Part shown: positions 1 to 7,594 of the stretch, in pieces
How the letters are laid out: each line of letters starts with the position of its first letter
Position numbering within the stretch: position 1 is the stretch's first letter
Assembly (NCBI RefSeq): GCF_001724605.1
Contig: NZ_MEEX01000038.1
Location: 1-37,880, forward strand
Direction of reading: 5' to 3'
Source of the DNA: Phenylobacterium sp. SCN 70-31
GTDB lineage: Bacteria; Pseudomonadota; Alphaproteobacteria; Caulobacterales; Caulobacteraceae
DNA: 37,880 nucleotides
Translations under genes and position numbers: made by a program
Notes under the pieces: generated by a model
Databases searched by the model: none
What the model was told of the DNA's origin: nothing
The model's input: the letters and a program-made list of their open reading frames with translations, nothing else

Positions 1-314
1 CGGTCGCGCTCGTCATAGGTGATCCGTTCGGGCGGCTCGGGACGCTCCAGCGCCTCGGGGCGCTCGACCTCGGGCTCGAGCTGGGGCCGGGCGGATTCCG
101 CCAGCGCCGAGGGCGGGGGCAGACGCCCCTCGCGCCGGACGCGCATCGCCAGGGCGATGGCCAGGCGGACGGACGCGAAGCTGCGATTGAAGACCTCGAA
201 CAGCTGGAGCCTGCGGCCCAGGTCGCCCTCGACCTCGGCCGCCTGGGCAAACCCCATCCCGAGGCCGAACGCGGCCTCACGCATGGCGTCGAGCTGGTCG
301 ATCTCCGCAGACAT
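1..314 (-). CDS. Unknown protein, C-terminus beyond window edge, SOS-boxed
   Basis: About 104 residues are visible, starting at the ATG on the minus strand at 314; the frame stays open to the window edge. The N-terminal part is predicted helical (begins MSAEIDQLDAMREAAFGLG) with alternating hydrophobic and charged residues. It is followed from about residue 65 by a Pro/Glu-rich stretch with repeated E-x-P-E type segments that looks disordered. I recognise no enzyme motif. A perfect GTTC-N7-GTTC box at 317-331 lies two bases upstream of the ATG, so transcription is probably LexA-controlled and translation may be leaderless or start from a very short leader. The gene is divergent from lolA. The coding reading is supported by the high-GC codon pattern and the positioned LexA box; function is unknown. 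Confidence 0.65.
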   Translation of the reverse strand, partial: MSAEIDQLDAMREAAFGLGMGFAQAAEVEGDLGRRLQLFEVFNRSFASVRLAIALAMRVRREGRLPPPSALAESARPQLEPEVERPEALERPEPPERITYDERD

Positions 315-316
315 GA

Positions 317-331
317 GAACAAAAATAGAAC
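317..331 (-). promoter_or_regulatory. LexA (SOS) box, GTTC-N7-GTTC
   Basis: On the minus strand the sequence is GTTCTATTTTTGTTC, a perfect match to the alphaproteobacterial LexA site (GTTC, seven bases, GTTC) with the usual T-rich spacer. It sits immediately upstream of the minus-strand ATG at 314 and about 125 bases upstream of lolA. The position fits repression of the minus-strand gene. Confidence 0.8.
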
Positions 332-455
332 AAAAGTCATGTGGCGTCAAGACAGGCGCGCCGCGCGGCCGTCGGGCGGCTCGCCGAAGCGCGTACGATC
401 GGCCAAATTGCCGCCGTTCTGGCGCGGTACAGGTTCAGCGAGCTACGGAGACCGC

Positions 456-1106
456 ATGAAGCCGACACGACGCAGCATCGCCCTCGCCCTCGCCGCCACG
501 CCGCTCGCCGCCTCGCCGCTGGCGGGGCCGGCCTTCGCCCAGGGCCCGCTCGCCCCCGCCGACAAGGCGCTGGTGGATCGCGCGGTGGCCTATCTGGAGG
601 GCCTGAGCGAGGCCAAGGCGCGCTTCGTGCAGACCGACGCCCGCGGCCGCCTGACGACCGGCCAGCTCTTCATGAAGCGCCCCGGCAAGGCGCGTTTCGC
701 CTACGACCCGCCGTCGGGGCTGCTGGTGGTTTCGGACGGCGGGGTGGTCTCGGTGCAGGACAAGCGCCTGAAGACCTTCGACCAGTATCCGCTGTCGGCC
801 ACGCCCCTGTCGCTGTTCCTGGCCCGCACGATCCGCCTGGACCGGGGCGTGACGATCACGCGGGTGGCGCGCGCCGCCGACGGATTTTCGATCACCGCCC
901 GCGACGGGAAGAAGGAAACGGCCGGCCAGATCACCCTGACGTTCACCGACAACCCCCTTGCGCTTGCAGGCTGGGCGGTTACTGATGCTCAAGGACGACC
1001 TACGCGTGTGCAACTCCAGGGTCTGGAGCGCGCCTCGGGCCTGGACCGGTCGCTGTTCGTCCTGAAAGACCCCCGGCCTAAGGCTCCCGGACGCGGAAAA
1101 GTCTGA
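456..1106 (+). CDS. lolA: Outer-membrane lipoprotein carrier protein LolA
   Basis: Periplasmic chaperone of the Lol pathway that carries lipoproteins from the LolCDE complex to the outer membrane. The 216-residue product starts at ATG 456, preceded by GGAG at 447-450. Residues 1-28 form a Sec signal peptide (basic MKPTRR, Ala/Leu core, AFA before Gln29). The mature part shows LolA-family features: KARFVQTD, then a G-x-L-F-M-K-R-P-GKARF-Y-x-PP motif around residues 65-85, and the alternating strands of the open barrel. Length is normal for the family. The frame is open further upstream, but only the start at 456 gives a signal peptide and a ribosome binding site. It is followed by an independent RNA element and then xthA. 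Confidence 0.9.
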   Translation: MKPTRRSIALALAATPLAASPLAGPAFAQGPLAPADKALVDRAVAYLEGLSEAKARFVQTDARGRLTTGQLFMKRPGKARFAYDPPSGLLVVSDGGVVSVQDKRLKTFDQYPLSATPLSLFLARTIRLDRGVTITRVARAADGFSITARDGKKETAGQITLTFTDNPLALAGWAVTDAQGRPTRVQLQGLERASGLDRSLFVLKDPRPKAPGRGKV

Positions 1107-1163
1107 CGCCGGCGTCGAAAGTGCGCCTTTTCAGACACACGCAAGCTTTAGCGATAAAGTCCT

Positions 1164-1192
1164 TTGACATTTTGTCATACTGTGGCGATATT
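1164..1192 (+). promoter_or_regulatory. Promoter of the RNA element upstream of xthA
   Basis: TTGACAT at 1164-1170 and GCGATATT at 1185-1192 are separated by 14 bases. This matches the published Caulobacter housekeeping consensus (TTGACGS, N10-14, GCTANAWC) at five of seven positions in each half. The -35 half overlaps the palindrome TGACA-TTT-TGTCA (1165-1177), which could be an operator. The predicted start is about 1199-1203. Confidence 0.55.
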
Positions 1193-1199
1193 ATCACTA

Positions 1200-1313
1200 C
1201 GTCGTCGGCGCACGGTTGCGCTGGCGGGTCCGTGCCGGAACCTATCCCCTCCCGGCGGCGGCATGAGAGACGACTAACGACCCGGACGCTTCGCAGCGTC
1301 CGGGTCTTCTTTT
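1200..1313 (+). ncRNA. Candidate small RNA, or attenuator leader of xthA
   Basis: A stretch of about 114 bases without a plausible ORF lies between a promoter-like site and a strong terminator. A closing stem pairs GTCGTC (1201-1206) with GACGAC (1269-1274). Inside it, GCCGG (1234-1238) pairs with CCGGC (1252-1256) around the 13-base loop AACCTATCCCCTC. The 3' end is a 12-bp terminator hairpin. The exposed C/U-rich loop could pair with Shine-Dalgarno sequences, as C-rich loops of alphaproteobacterial small RNAs do. The alternative is a cis-acting leader of xthA, whose ATG is 45 bases after the terminator. GGGTC at 1226-1230 could pair with GACCC at 1279-1283 and disrupt the terminator. I do not recognise an Rfam family. 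Confidence 0.5.
1279..1313 (+). terminator. Rho-independent terminator
   Basis: A perfect 12-bp inverted repeat pairs GACCCGGACGCT (1279-1290) with AGCGTCCGGGTC (1295-1306) around a TCGC loop, followed by TTCTTTT. It ends the 1200-1313 RNA 44 bases before the xthA start. Confidence 0.85.
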
Positions 1314-1357
1314 GCCGGCATTTGGCGTACCCCCTCGCGACCGGCATTCGGTAAGAC

Positions 1358-2170
1358 ATGGCCATGCGCCTTCGAATCTGCACGTGGAACGTGAACTCGG
1401 TCCGACTTCGCGCCGAACAGGCCGCCCGGTTCGTCGCCGAACAGGCGCCGGACGTGCTGTGTCTCCAGGAGATCAAATGCCGCGAGGGCGAGTTCCCCGT
1501 GAACGCCTTCCGCGACATGGGCCTGCCGCACCTGAAGATCGCCGGGCAGAAGGGCTGGCACGGGGTGGCCATCGCCTCGCGCCTGCCGCTGGAGGACGCC
1601 CGGCCCCTGGACGTCTGCCGCGAGAAACACGCCCGCTGCGTCGGGGCGACGGTGGCCGGCGTCGAGATCCATAACTTCTACATCCCGGCCGGCGGCGACC
1701 TGCCCGACCGGGAGCTGAACCCCAAGTTCGACCACAAGCTGGACTTCTACGAGAAGCTGACCGCCGACCTGGCCCAGCGCGATCCCAAGGCCCCGCTGGC
1801 CATCGTCGGCGACCTGAACGTGGCGCCGGGCGAATTCGACGTCTGGAACCACAAGTACATGTCGAAGGTGGTCAGCCACACGCCGGTCGAGGTCGAGGCC
1901 TTCCGCGCGATGGAAGCCGCGGGCCAGCTCGTCGACCTCACCCGCTCGACCACCCCAGAGCCCGAGAAACTGGCGTCGTGGTGGAGCTACCGGGCCGCCG
2001 ACTTCCGCCAGTCGAACCGCGGCCTGCGCCTGGACCACATCCTGGTGAGCCCCGGCCTGCGCGACGCCGCCTGGCGCCTGGGCGCGCCGGCCAGCCGGGT
2101 CCACGACGACGTGCGCGCGTGGGAGCGCCCCTCGGACCACGCCCCGGTCAGCGCCGACCTGGTGCTCTGA
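1358..2170 (+). CDS. xthA: Exodeoxyribonuclease III (AP endonuclease)
   Basis: ExoIII-family DNA repair enzyme, an AP endonuclease, 3'-phosphodiesterase and 3'-5' exonuclease of base excision repair. The 270-residue length is typical. The exonuclease/endonuclease/phosphatase-fold motifs appear in order: TWNVNSVR (Asn11), LCLQEIKC (Glu38, metal ligand), NFYIPAGGD, GDLNVAP (catalytic Asp and Asn), the LDHILVS segment and the C-terminal SDHAPV (catalytic Asp-His). A second ATG at 1364 is also possible; neither start has a clear ribosome binding site. The gene is followed 7 bases later by nth, making a base-excision-repair pair. It is preceded by a terminated RNA element, so expression needs read-through of that terminator or a promoter inside the 44-base gap. 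Confidence 0.95.
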   Translation: MAMRLRICTWNVNSVRLRAEQAARFVAEQAPDVLCLQEIKCREGEFPVNAFRDMGLPHLKIAGQKGWHGVAIASRLPLEDARPLDVCREKHARCVGATVAGVEIHNFYIPAGGDLPDRELNPKFDHKLDFYEKLTADLAQRDPKAPLAIVGDLNVAPGEFDVWNHKYMSKVVSHTPVEVEAFRAMEAAGQLVDLTRSTTPEPEKLASWWSYRAADFRQSNRGLRLDHILVSPGLRDAAWRLGAPASRVHDDVRAWERPSDHAPVSADLVL

Positions 2171-2177
2171 GGCGCCC

Positions 2178-2855
2178 GTGCCGGTCCGCAAGACGCCCCC
2201 CCGGAAGCGGCTCAAGCCGGCCGAACAGGCCCGGATCGCCGAACTGTTCGACCGGTTCGAGCGCGAGGAGACCGATCCGCGCACCGAGCTGGACTACCAC
2301 AGTCCCTACACCCTGGTGGTCGCGGTCGCCCTCTCGGCCCAGGCGACCGACGTGTCGGTGAACAAGGCGACGGCGAAGCTGTTCGCCGCGGCGGATACGC
2401 CGGCGAAGATGCTGGCGCTCGGCGAGGCCGGCCTGAAGCCCTTCATCTCGTCGATCGGCCTCTACAACACGAAGGCCAAGAACGTGATCCGGATGGCCGA
2501 GATCCTGCTGGCCGACTACGGCGGCGAGGTCCCTCTGGTGCGCGAGCAGCTCCAGGCCCTGCCCGGCGTGGGCCGCAAGACGGCCTCGGTGGTGCTGAAC
2601 GAGCTGCGGATCGAGCCGGCCATCGCCGTCGACACCCACGTCTTCCGCGTCTCGCACCGCCTGGGCCTGTCCACAGGCAAGACGCCCGACAAGGTCGAGG
2701 CGGACCTGATGGCGGTGGTCCCCGAGCCCTACCTGACCCGCGCCCACCACTGGCTGATCCTGCACGGCCGCTACACGTGCGTCGCGCGCCGGCCCAAATG
2801 CGACGCCTGCCTCGTCGCCGATCTCTGCCCCAGCCGGCATCTGTTCGCGGGCTGA
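2178..2855 (+). CDS. nth: Endonuclease III (DNA glycosylase/AP lyase)
   Basis: Bifunctional glycosylase that removes oxidised pyrimidines and cleaves AP sites. The 225-residue product starts at GTG 2178, just after xthA. It carries the helix-hairpin-helix LPGVGRKTASVVLNE (about residues 117-131) with the catalytic Lys, and the catalytic Asp in VDTHVFRVS. The [4Fe-4S] loop has the canonical C-X6-C-X2-C-X5-C spacing at its C-terminus (CVARRPKCDACLVADLC). The seven-base gap implies co-transcription with xthA: glycosylase/lyase and the AP endonuclease that processes its products. Confidence 0.95.
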   Translation: MPVRKTPPRKRLKPAEQARIAELFDRFEREETDPRTELDYHSPYTLVVAVALSAQATDVSVNKATAKLFAAADTPAKMLALGEAGLKPFISSIGLYNTKAKNVIRMAEILLADYGGEVPLVREQLQALPGVGRKTASVVLNELRIEPAIAVDTHVFRVSHRLGLSTGKTPDKVEADLMAVVPEPYLTRAHHWLILHGRYTCVARRPKCDACLVADLCPSRHLFAG

Positions 2856-2996
2856 CGCGGCGCAGGGGAAATCTTGCCGCAGCGTCGAGAACGGCGACGA
2901 ACCTGTCCCCGATTTAATCCACCTTACATCCATTTAACTCGCCCGATCCGAGCCGCCGCGCCACGTCTCGCCCCACGAATGGGGGGAAGACACCGA

Positions 2997-5012
2997 ATGC
3001 CGATCATGTCGCTGCTCGCGCAGGCCGCGGCCGCCGTCGCCGCGCCGGAGGCCGCCGCGGCGCCGCAGGAGGGGGTGATCGGCTATCCCCCCGCGTTCTT
3101 CGCCGCCCAGCAGCCGGCCAATGCGTTCGAGATGATCCAGCGCCTGCCCGGCTTCGCCTTCACGAACGGCGACGCCATCCGCGGGTTCGAGGGCGGCGGC
3201 GGCAACGTCCTGATCGACGGTCAGCGGCCGACCAGCAAGACCGACAATCTCGAGGAACTGCTGCGCCGCGTGCCGGCCAACCAGGTGGAGCGCATCGATC
3301 TGATCCGGGGCGGCGCGCCGGGGATCGACATGCAGGGCCGCACCGTGATCGCCAACGTCGTCCGGAAGCCCGGCGCAGGGGTCCAGGGCGTGGTCCAGGC
3401 GGCGGTGAACCGGATCTACGACGGGCGCGCGCCCTACGGGATGCGGCTGGAGCTTTCGGGCGGCGAGGGCCGGCGCAAGTGGGAAGGTTCGGCCCGCTTC
3501 GGGTTCGGCGTCGACGACGGCCTGGGCGACGGTCCCGGCGTGCATGTGAGGCCGGACGGGACGGTGCTCCGGCAGGCCCGGCTCGAGACCGAGGGGGACG
3601 GCGGCAACTACACCGTCACGGGCGCCTACGAACAACCGGTGGCCGGCGGCAGCGCCCGCCTCAACGCCCGCCACTTCGGCGACAAGTTCAAGGTGGAGAT
3701 CGACGACATCGTCACCTTTCCCGCCCCGCGCCTCGAAACGGTGGACGAGACCTATCGAACCTTCGAGAACGAGATCGGCGGCCGCTTCGCCCGCGACCTG
3801 GGCGCGCGCAGCGGGCTGGAGCTGGTGGGCCTGCACCAGACCCGCGACCGGGAGATCACGTCCCGCTTCGAAAGCCCCGCGACGCGCAACCACTTCGGCA
3901 TCGAGCGCGAGACCGAGGAATCGATCGCCCGCGGCGTCCTGCGCCATCGCCTGACGGACGCGCTGTCGCTGGAGGGCGGCGGCGAGATCGCCCGCAACCG
4001 GCTGCACAGCCAGACCCTGCTGACGGTGAACGGCGCGCCGGTGGCGGTGCCCTCGGGCAATGTGCGGGTGCAGGAGACGCGCCGCCAGGCCTTCACGCGG
4101 GCGACCTGGAAACCCACGGCGGAATGGACGGTCGAGACCGGTCTGCGCTACGAGGCCTCGCGCATCTCGTCGCGCGGCGACACGGTGCTCGACAAGACAC
4201 TGCACTTCGTCAAGCCTAGGGCCTCGGCGACCTGGGCGCCGCGGCCTTCCACCCAGGTTCGCCTGCGCATCGAGCGCGAGGTGGGCCAGCTCAACTTCGA
4301 CGACGTGGTCGCCTCGGCCAACTTCACCGGCACAGGCGTGACGTCGGGGAATCCCGACATCGAGCCCCAGCAGGCCTGGGTGAGCGAGGTGTCGCTGGAG
4401 CAGCGGTTCTGGGGCGATGCGGCGGTGGTGCTGACCTATCGCCATTTCGCCCTGCGCGACGCGATCGACCGCGGACCGGACCCCTCGGGCGCCTTCGACG
4501 CGCCGGCCAATATCGGCTCTGGGACGAAGGACGAGTGGGTGGCCAACCTGACCCTGCCGCTGGACCGGCTGAAGATCCGCGGCGGACAGGTCCGGGGCCA
4601 GGTCACCTGGCGCGACTCCGAGGTGGCGGACCCCACGACGGGGGAGGCGCGCGAGATCTCCAACCTGCGCCCCCTGGAGTGGGAAGCCTCGTTCACCCAG
4701 GACGTACCGACCCTGCGGATGACCTGGGGCGTCGACGCCTTCGGCGGCTGGCGGCAGACCTCCTACCGCTTCAACTCGATCGATACGACCAAGCTGAAGA
4801 CCTATGTCCGGCCTTTCGTCGAATGGCGGGCGCAGACCGACCTGACGGTGCGGGCCGAGATCCCCAACGTGACCAGCCGTGGCCTGCGCCGCACCCGGCA
4901 GGTGTTCGACGGCGCGCGGTCGGCGGGCGAGGCGCCCGTGCGGATCGAGGACCGGGACTACCAGTTCGGCCGCATGTACTACGTCCGCATCCGCAAGACC
5001 TTCGGAGCCTGA
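2997..5012 (+). CDS. TonB-dependent outer-membrane receptor
   Basis: Predicted outer-membrane beta-barrel transporter energised by TonB-ExbBD; substrate unknown. I start it at ATG 2997 because GGGGGGAAG at 2981-2989 is an ideal ribosome binding site; another in-frame ATG lies at 2979. The 671-residue product has an Ala-rich N-terminal segment (weak signal peptide). It then has a plug domain with NAFEMIQRLPGFAF (about 42-55), a VLIDGQRPTSK segment and the VERIDLIRGGAPGIDMQG plug core. The long C-terminal region alternates amphipathic strands, with many aromatic girdle residues. It ends in YYVRIRKTFGA, close to the usual terminal aromatic signature but two residues longer. No carboxypeptidase-like or secretin/STN extension is seen. 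It is convergent with the POT transporter. Confidence 0.85.
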   Translation: MPIMSLLAQAAAAVAAPEAAAAPQEGVIGYPPAFFAAQQPANAFEMIQRLPGFAFTNGDAIRGFEGGGGNVLIDGQRPTSKTDNLEELLRRVPANQVERIDLIRGGAPGIDMQGRTVIANVVRKPGAGVQGVVQAAVNRIYDGRAPYGMRLELSGGEGRRKWEGSARFGFGVDDGLGDGPGVHVRPDGTVLRQARLETEGDGGNYTVTGAYEQPVAGGSARLNARHFGDKFKVEIDDIVTFPAPRLETVDETYRTFENEIGGRFARDLGARSGLELVGLHQTRDREITSRFESPATRNHFGIERETEESIARGVLRHRLTDALSLEGGGEIARNRLHSQTLLTVNGAPVAVPSGNVRVQETRRQAFTRATWKPTAEWTVETGLRYEASRISSRGDTVLDKTLHFVKPRASATWAPRPSTQVRLRIEREVGQLNFDDVVASANFTGTGVTSGNPDIEPQQAWVSEVSLEQRFWGDAAVVLTYRHFALRDAIDRGPDPSGAFDAPANIGSGTKDEWVANLTLPLDRLKIRGGQVRGQVTWRDSEVADPTTGEAREISNLRPLEWEASFTQDVPTLRMTWGVDAFGGWRQTSYRFNSIDTTKLKTYVRPFVEWRAQTDLTVRAEIPNVTSRGLRRTRQVFDGARSAGEAPVRIEDRDYQFGRMYYVRIRKTFGA

Positions 5013-5020
5013 GAGACGCG

Positions 5021-5062
5021 GTCAGGACTTCCCACTCAGGACTTCCCAGTCAGGACTTCCCA
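5021..5062. repeat. 14-bp tandem repeat x3 over a stop codon
   Basis: Three head-to-tail copies of (G/C)TCAGGACTTCCCA lie at 5021-5034, 5035-5048 and 5049-5062. The TGA stop of the minus-strand POT gene (5050-5052) is in the copy nearest the gene; the other two each carry the same TGA-containing sequence downstream. Confidence 0.9.
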
Positions 5063-6840
5063 GTCTGGGGCCCGCCGTCCGGCGCCGCCTCGATCGGGGT
5101 CGCGCCGTCGGCGCCGTGGGCCCAGTGCTTGATCAGGAAGCTCAACGCCACGAACGCCACGCCGCAGCCGACACCCGCCCAGCCCAGCTTGTTGAAGCCG
5201 TCCATCGAGGTGGCGAAGGCCGCCGCGTTGTCCAGCACCTGGCCACCCACCGTCTCGGTCCCCATGGCGCCGGCGATCAGGCCGCCAACGTACTGGGCGA
5301 TGGACGAGGCCAGGAACCAGACCGCCATCATGAACGACACCACCTTGGCGACGCTGAGCTTGGTGATCTGCGACAGGCCCACCGGCGAGAGGAACAATTC
5401 GCCCGTGGTGTGCAGCAGGTAGAGCAGCGCCAGCATGAACAGCGGCATCCGGTAGTCGACCGCCAGACCCTGGCCCCAGACCACCACCAGGAAGCCCAGC
5501 CCCACCTGGATCAGGCCCAGGCCGAAGGTGAGCGTGGGGTTCAGGCTGCGCCCGCGCCGGCCCAGCCACGCCCACATCGCCGCGAAGATCGGTGCGAAGA
5601 TCAGGATGAAGCCGGCGTTGAACGACTGGGTCTGGCCGGCCGTGACCGGTCCCAGGTCGACGTTGCGCGCCGCGAACAGGTTGAGCGAGGTGCCGGCCTG
5701 CTCGAACAGGGTGAAGAAGACCACCGAGCCGAAGATCAGCACCAGCGCCAGCATCATCCGCTCGCGCTCGACCTTGCTGATGGTGGTCAGGAACCAGACG
5801 ACGAAGCCCAGGGCGGCGACCGTTGAGGCGATCAGCGCCACGCCTACGATGTCGTTGCGCTGGACCAGGAACCAGACCGGGATCACGCCCAGCAGGCCGC
5901 CCAGGTAGATCAGGCTCTCGCGGCTGAGCGGGCCGGCGACCCTGGCCTTCAGCAGCTCGGGGTCCGGCGGCTCGCCCTTGCCCTCCAGCAGGGGCTTGCC
6001 GAGGATGAAGACGACGAGGCCGGCGGCCATGCCGACGCCCGCAAGGCCGAAGCCCGCCCACCAGCCGAACTCCAGCCCCAGCCAGGCGCAGAGCACCGAG
6101 GCCCAGAAGGCCCCCAGGTTGATGCCGTAGTAGTAGAGGGTGAACCCCGAATCCCGCCGCGGGTCGCCCTGGGGATAGAGCTGGCCGACGATGGTGGAGA
6201 TGTTGGGCTTCAGGAAGCCGACGCCCATGATGATGAGCGAGACGGCGAGATAGAAGGCGTTCTGGCCCAGGGGGTCGATCTGCTTCTTCAGTTCGTACTG
6301 GCCCGCGGGCAGTTCGGCCGGCAGCGGCGCGTCGGCCGGCAGGCCCTTGATCGCCAGGCCGCCCGCGGGGGTGGCGGCGAACTCGTAGGGCTGGTCGGCG
6401 ACCATCAGCCGGACCTGCCGCGCCTCCATCCGGCCCTCGACCGCGACCGGATAGCTCTGGCCCGCGTAGACCAGGGTCTGTTTCGTCGGCTCGCCCTCGA
6501 CGGCCATCGTGAGATGCCCGGCCACCAGCAGGATGGCGCCGAAGGCGACGGCCTTGCGCGTGCCCAGGTAGCGGTCGGCCAGCAGGCCGCCGATCAGCGG
6601 CAGCAGGTACACGAGCGAGGTGTAGGAGCCGTACTGCGCGCCCGCCTTGCCGTCGTCGAACAGCAGGTGCTGGGTCAGGTAGAAGATCAGGATGCCGCGC
6701 ATCCCGTAGTAGGAGAACCGCTCCCACATCTCGGCGAAGAACAGGATGATCAGCCCGCGCGGGTGGTTGCGCAGCAACTGCATGAGCACGGGCGCGCCGG
6801 TGACCAGCGTCACCACGAGGCCGATGAGGAAGATCGTCAT
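5050..6840 (-). CDS. POT/PTR-family proton-coupled peptide transporter
   Basis: Inner-membrane proton-dependent oligopeptide symporter of 596 residues, larger than the roughly 500-residue enterobacterial DtpA type. The diagnostic ExxER motif is in TM1 (FFAEMWERFSYYGMRG, about residues 35-50), followed by IFYLTQHLLF and the second POT signature around GGLLADRYLGTRKAV. An extra soluble insertion of about 80 residues (from about 115) lies between early helices, a layout seen in peptide transporters of Caulobacter and Xanthomonas relatives. Many hydrophobic helices follow, including FSYYG and the IPVWFLVQRND segment. Start at ATG 6840. The 3' end lies in a 14-bp tandem repeat and faces the TonB-dependent receptor, which suggests nutrient uptake but not a shared transcript. 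Confidence 0.9.
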   Translation of the reverse strand: MTIFLIGLVVTLVTGAPVLMQLLRNHPRGLIILFFAEMWERFSYYGMRGILIFYLTQHLLFDDGKAGAQYGSYTSLVYLLPLIGGLLADRYLGTRKAVAFGAILLVAGHLTMAVEGEPTKQTLVYAGQSYPVAVEGRMEARQVRLMVADQPYEFAATPAGGLAIKGLPADAPLPAELPAGQYELKKQIDPLGQNAFYLAVSLIIMGVGFLKPNISTIVGQLYPQGDPRRDSGFTLYYYGINLGAFWASVLCAWLGLEFGWWAGFGLAGVGMAAGLVVFILGKPLLEGKGEPPDPELLKARVAGPLSRESLIYLGGLLGVIPVWFLVQRNDIVGVALIASTVAALGFVVWFLTTISKVERERMMLALVLIFGSVVFFTLFEQAGTSLNLFAARNVDLGPVTAGQTQSFNAGFILIFAPIFAAMWAWLGRRGRSLNPTLTFGLGLIQVGLGFLVVVWGQGLAVDYRMPLFMLALLYLLHTTGELFLSPVGLSQITKLSVAKVVSFMMAVWFLASSIAQYVGGLIAGAMGTETVGGQVLDNAAAFATSMDGFNKLGWAGVGCGVAFVALSFLIKHWAHGADGATPIEAAPDGGPQTGKS

Positions 6841-7074
6841 GTCGAGGGGGTTCCGGTTTCCCTGGGCTCATGCTGGCGGATGGCGGACTTTGCCCGCCCC
6901 GCGAATTCCGGCGCGAGAAAATCACGCGGAAACGGCCAGCACAAGCAAACCTGCGCCCGGCGATGCGGACCTGACAGGGGCGGGCGCGAACGCATAGGAT
7001 TGCAGCCTCCGGCGATCCCGCGCGTTTGGCCGGATGACGAGCCGCCCCGCCGAGACGCCCGAAAGGAGCCGCCC

Positions 7075-7572
7075 ATGACCAAGCCCGACCCGAACCATCC
7101 GATCACGGTGGCGCCGGCGACGACCCGCTGGCGGGCCGTCTTCGGCGGGCATGTGATCGCCGACTCGGCCGACGCCCTGGTCCTGAACGAGAAGGCCTAT
7201 CCGCCGGTGATCTACTTCCCGCGCGAGGACGTCGAGATGGTGTTCCTGTCGCGCACCGACCGCCGCACCCACTGCCCCCACAAGGGCGACGCCGCCTACT
7301 ACACCATCGCGCGGGACGGGCGGATCGCCGAGAACGCGGTCTGGACCTACGAGACGCCCTACGACCACGTCGCGCCCATCGCAGGACGCCTCGCGTTCTA
7401 TCCCGATCAGGTGGAGCTGCACGCGGTGGACGACGCCGCGGTCAATCCGCATCACCGCGAGACCGACGTGGACGCCATCGTCCAGCACACCGACGCCGGC
7501 GACGGCCGCTCGCAACGCGAGCACTGGCCGGCCAACGTGGAGACGCCGGGACTCGACGGCGGCGGACGGTAG
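7075..7572 (+). CDS. DUF427 domain protein
   Basis: Protein of 165 residues of the DUF427 (nucleotidyltransferase-like by annotation only) family; biochemical role not established. Start at ATG 7075 behind AAAGGAG (7062-7068). Family hallmarks: RAVFGGHVIADSADALVL near the N-terminus; VIYFPREDVEMVFL; and the Cys/His/Lys segment RTHCPHKGDAAYYTI, followed by WTYETPYDHVAPIAGRLAFY. The His/Cys conservation in THCPHKG suggests a metal or catalytic site. It is monocistronic and convergent with the CYTH gene 22 bases away. The frame is open far upstream, but that part overlaps the POT gene and is not coding. Confidence 0.85.
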   Translation: MTKPDPNHPITVAPATTRWRAVFGGHVIADSADALVLNEKAYPPVIYFPREDVEMVFLSRTDRRTHCPHKGDAAYYTIARDGRIAENAVWTYETPYDHVAPIAGRLAFYPDQVELHAVDDAAVNPHHRETDVDAIVQHTDAGDGRSQREHWPANVETPGLDGGGR

Positions 7573-7594
7573 AGCGGGCCGCCCGGCCTCCGGC

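Noticed and set aside
2934..4445. Long minus-strand open frame opposite the TonB-dependent receptor
   Set aside because: Arg/Gly/Pro/His-rich low-complexity product antiparallel to a gene with clear receptor motifs; typical of high-GC DNA.
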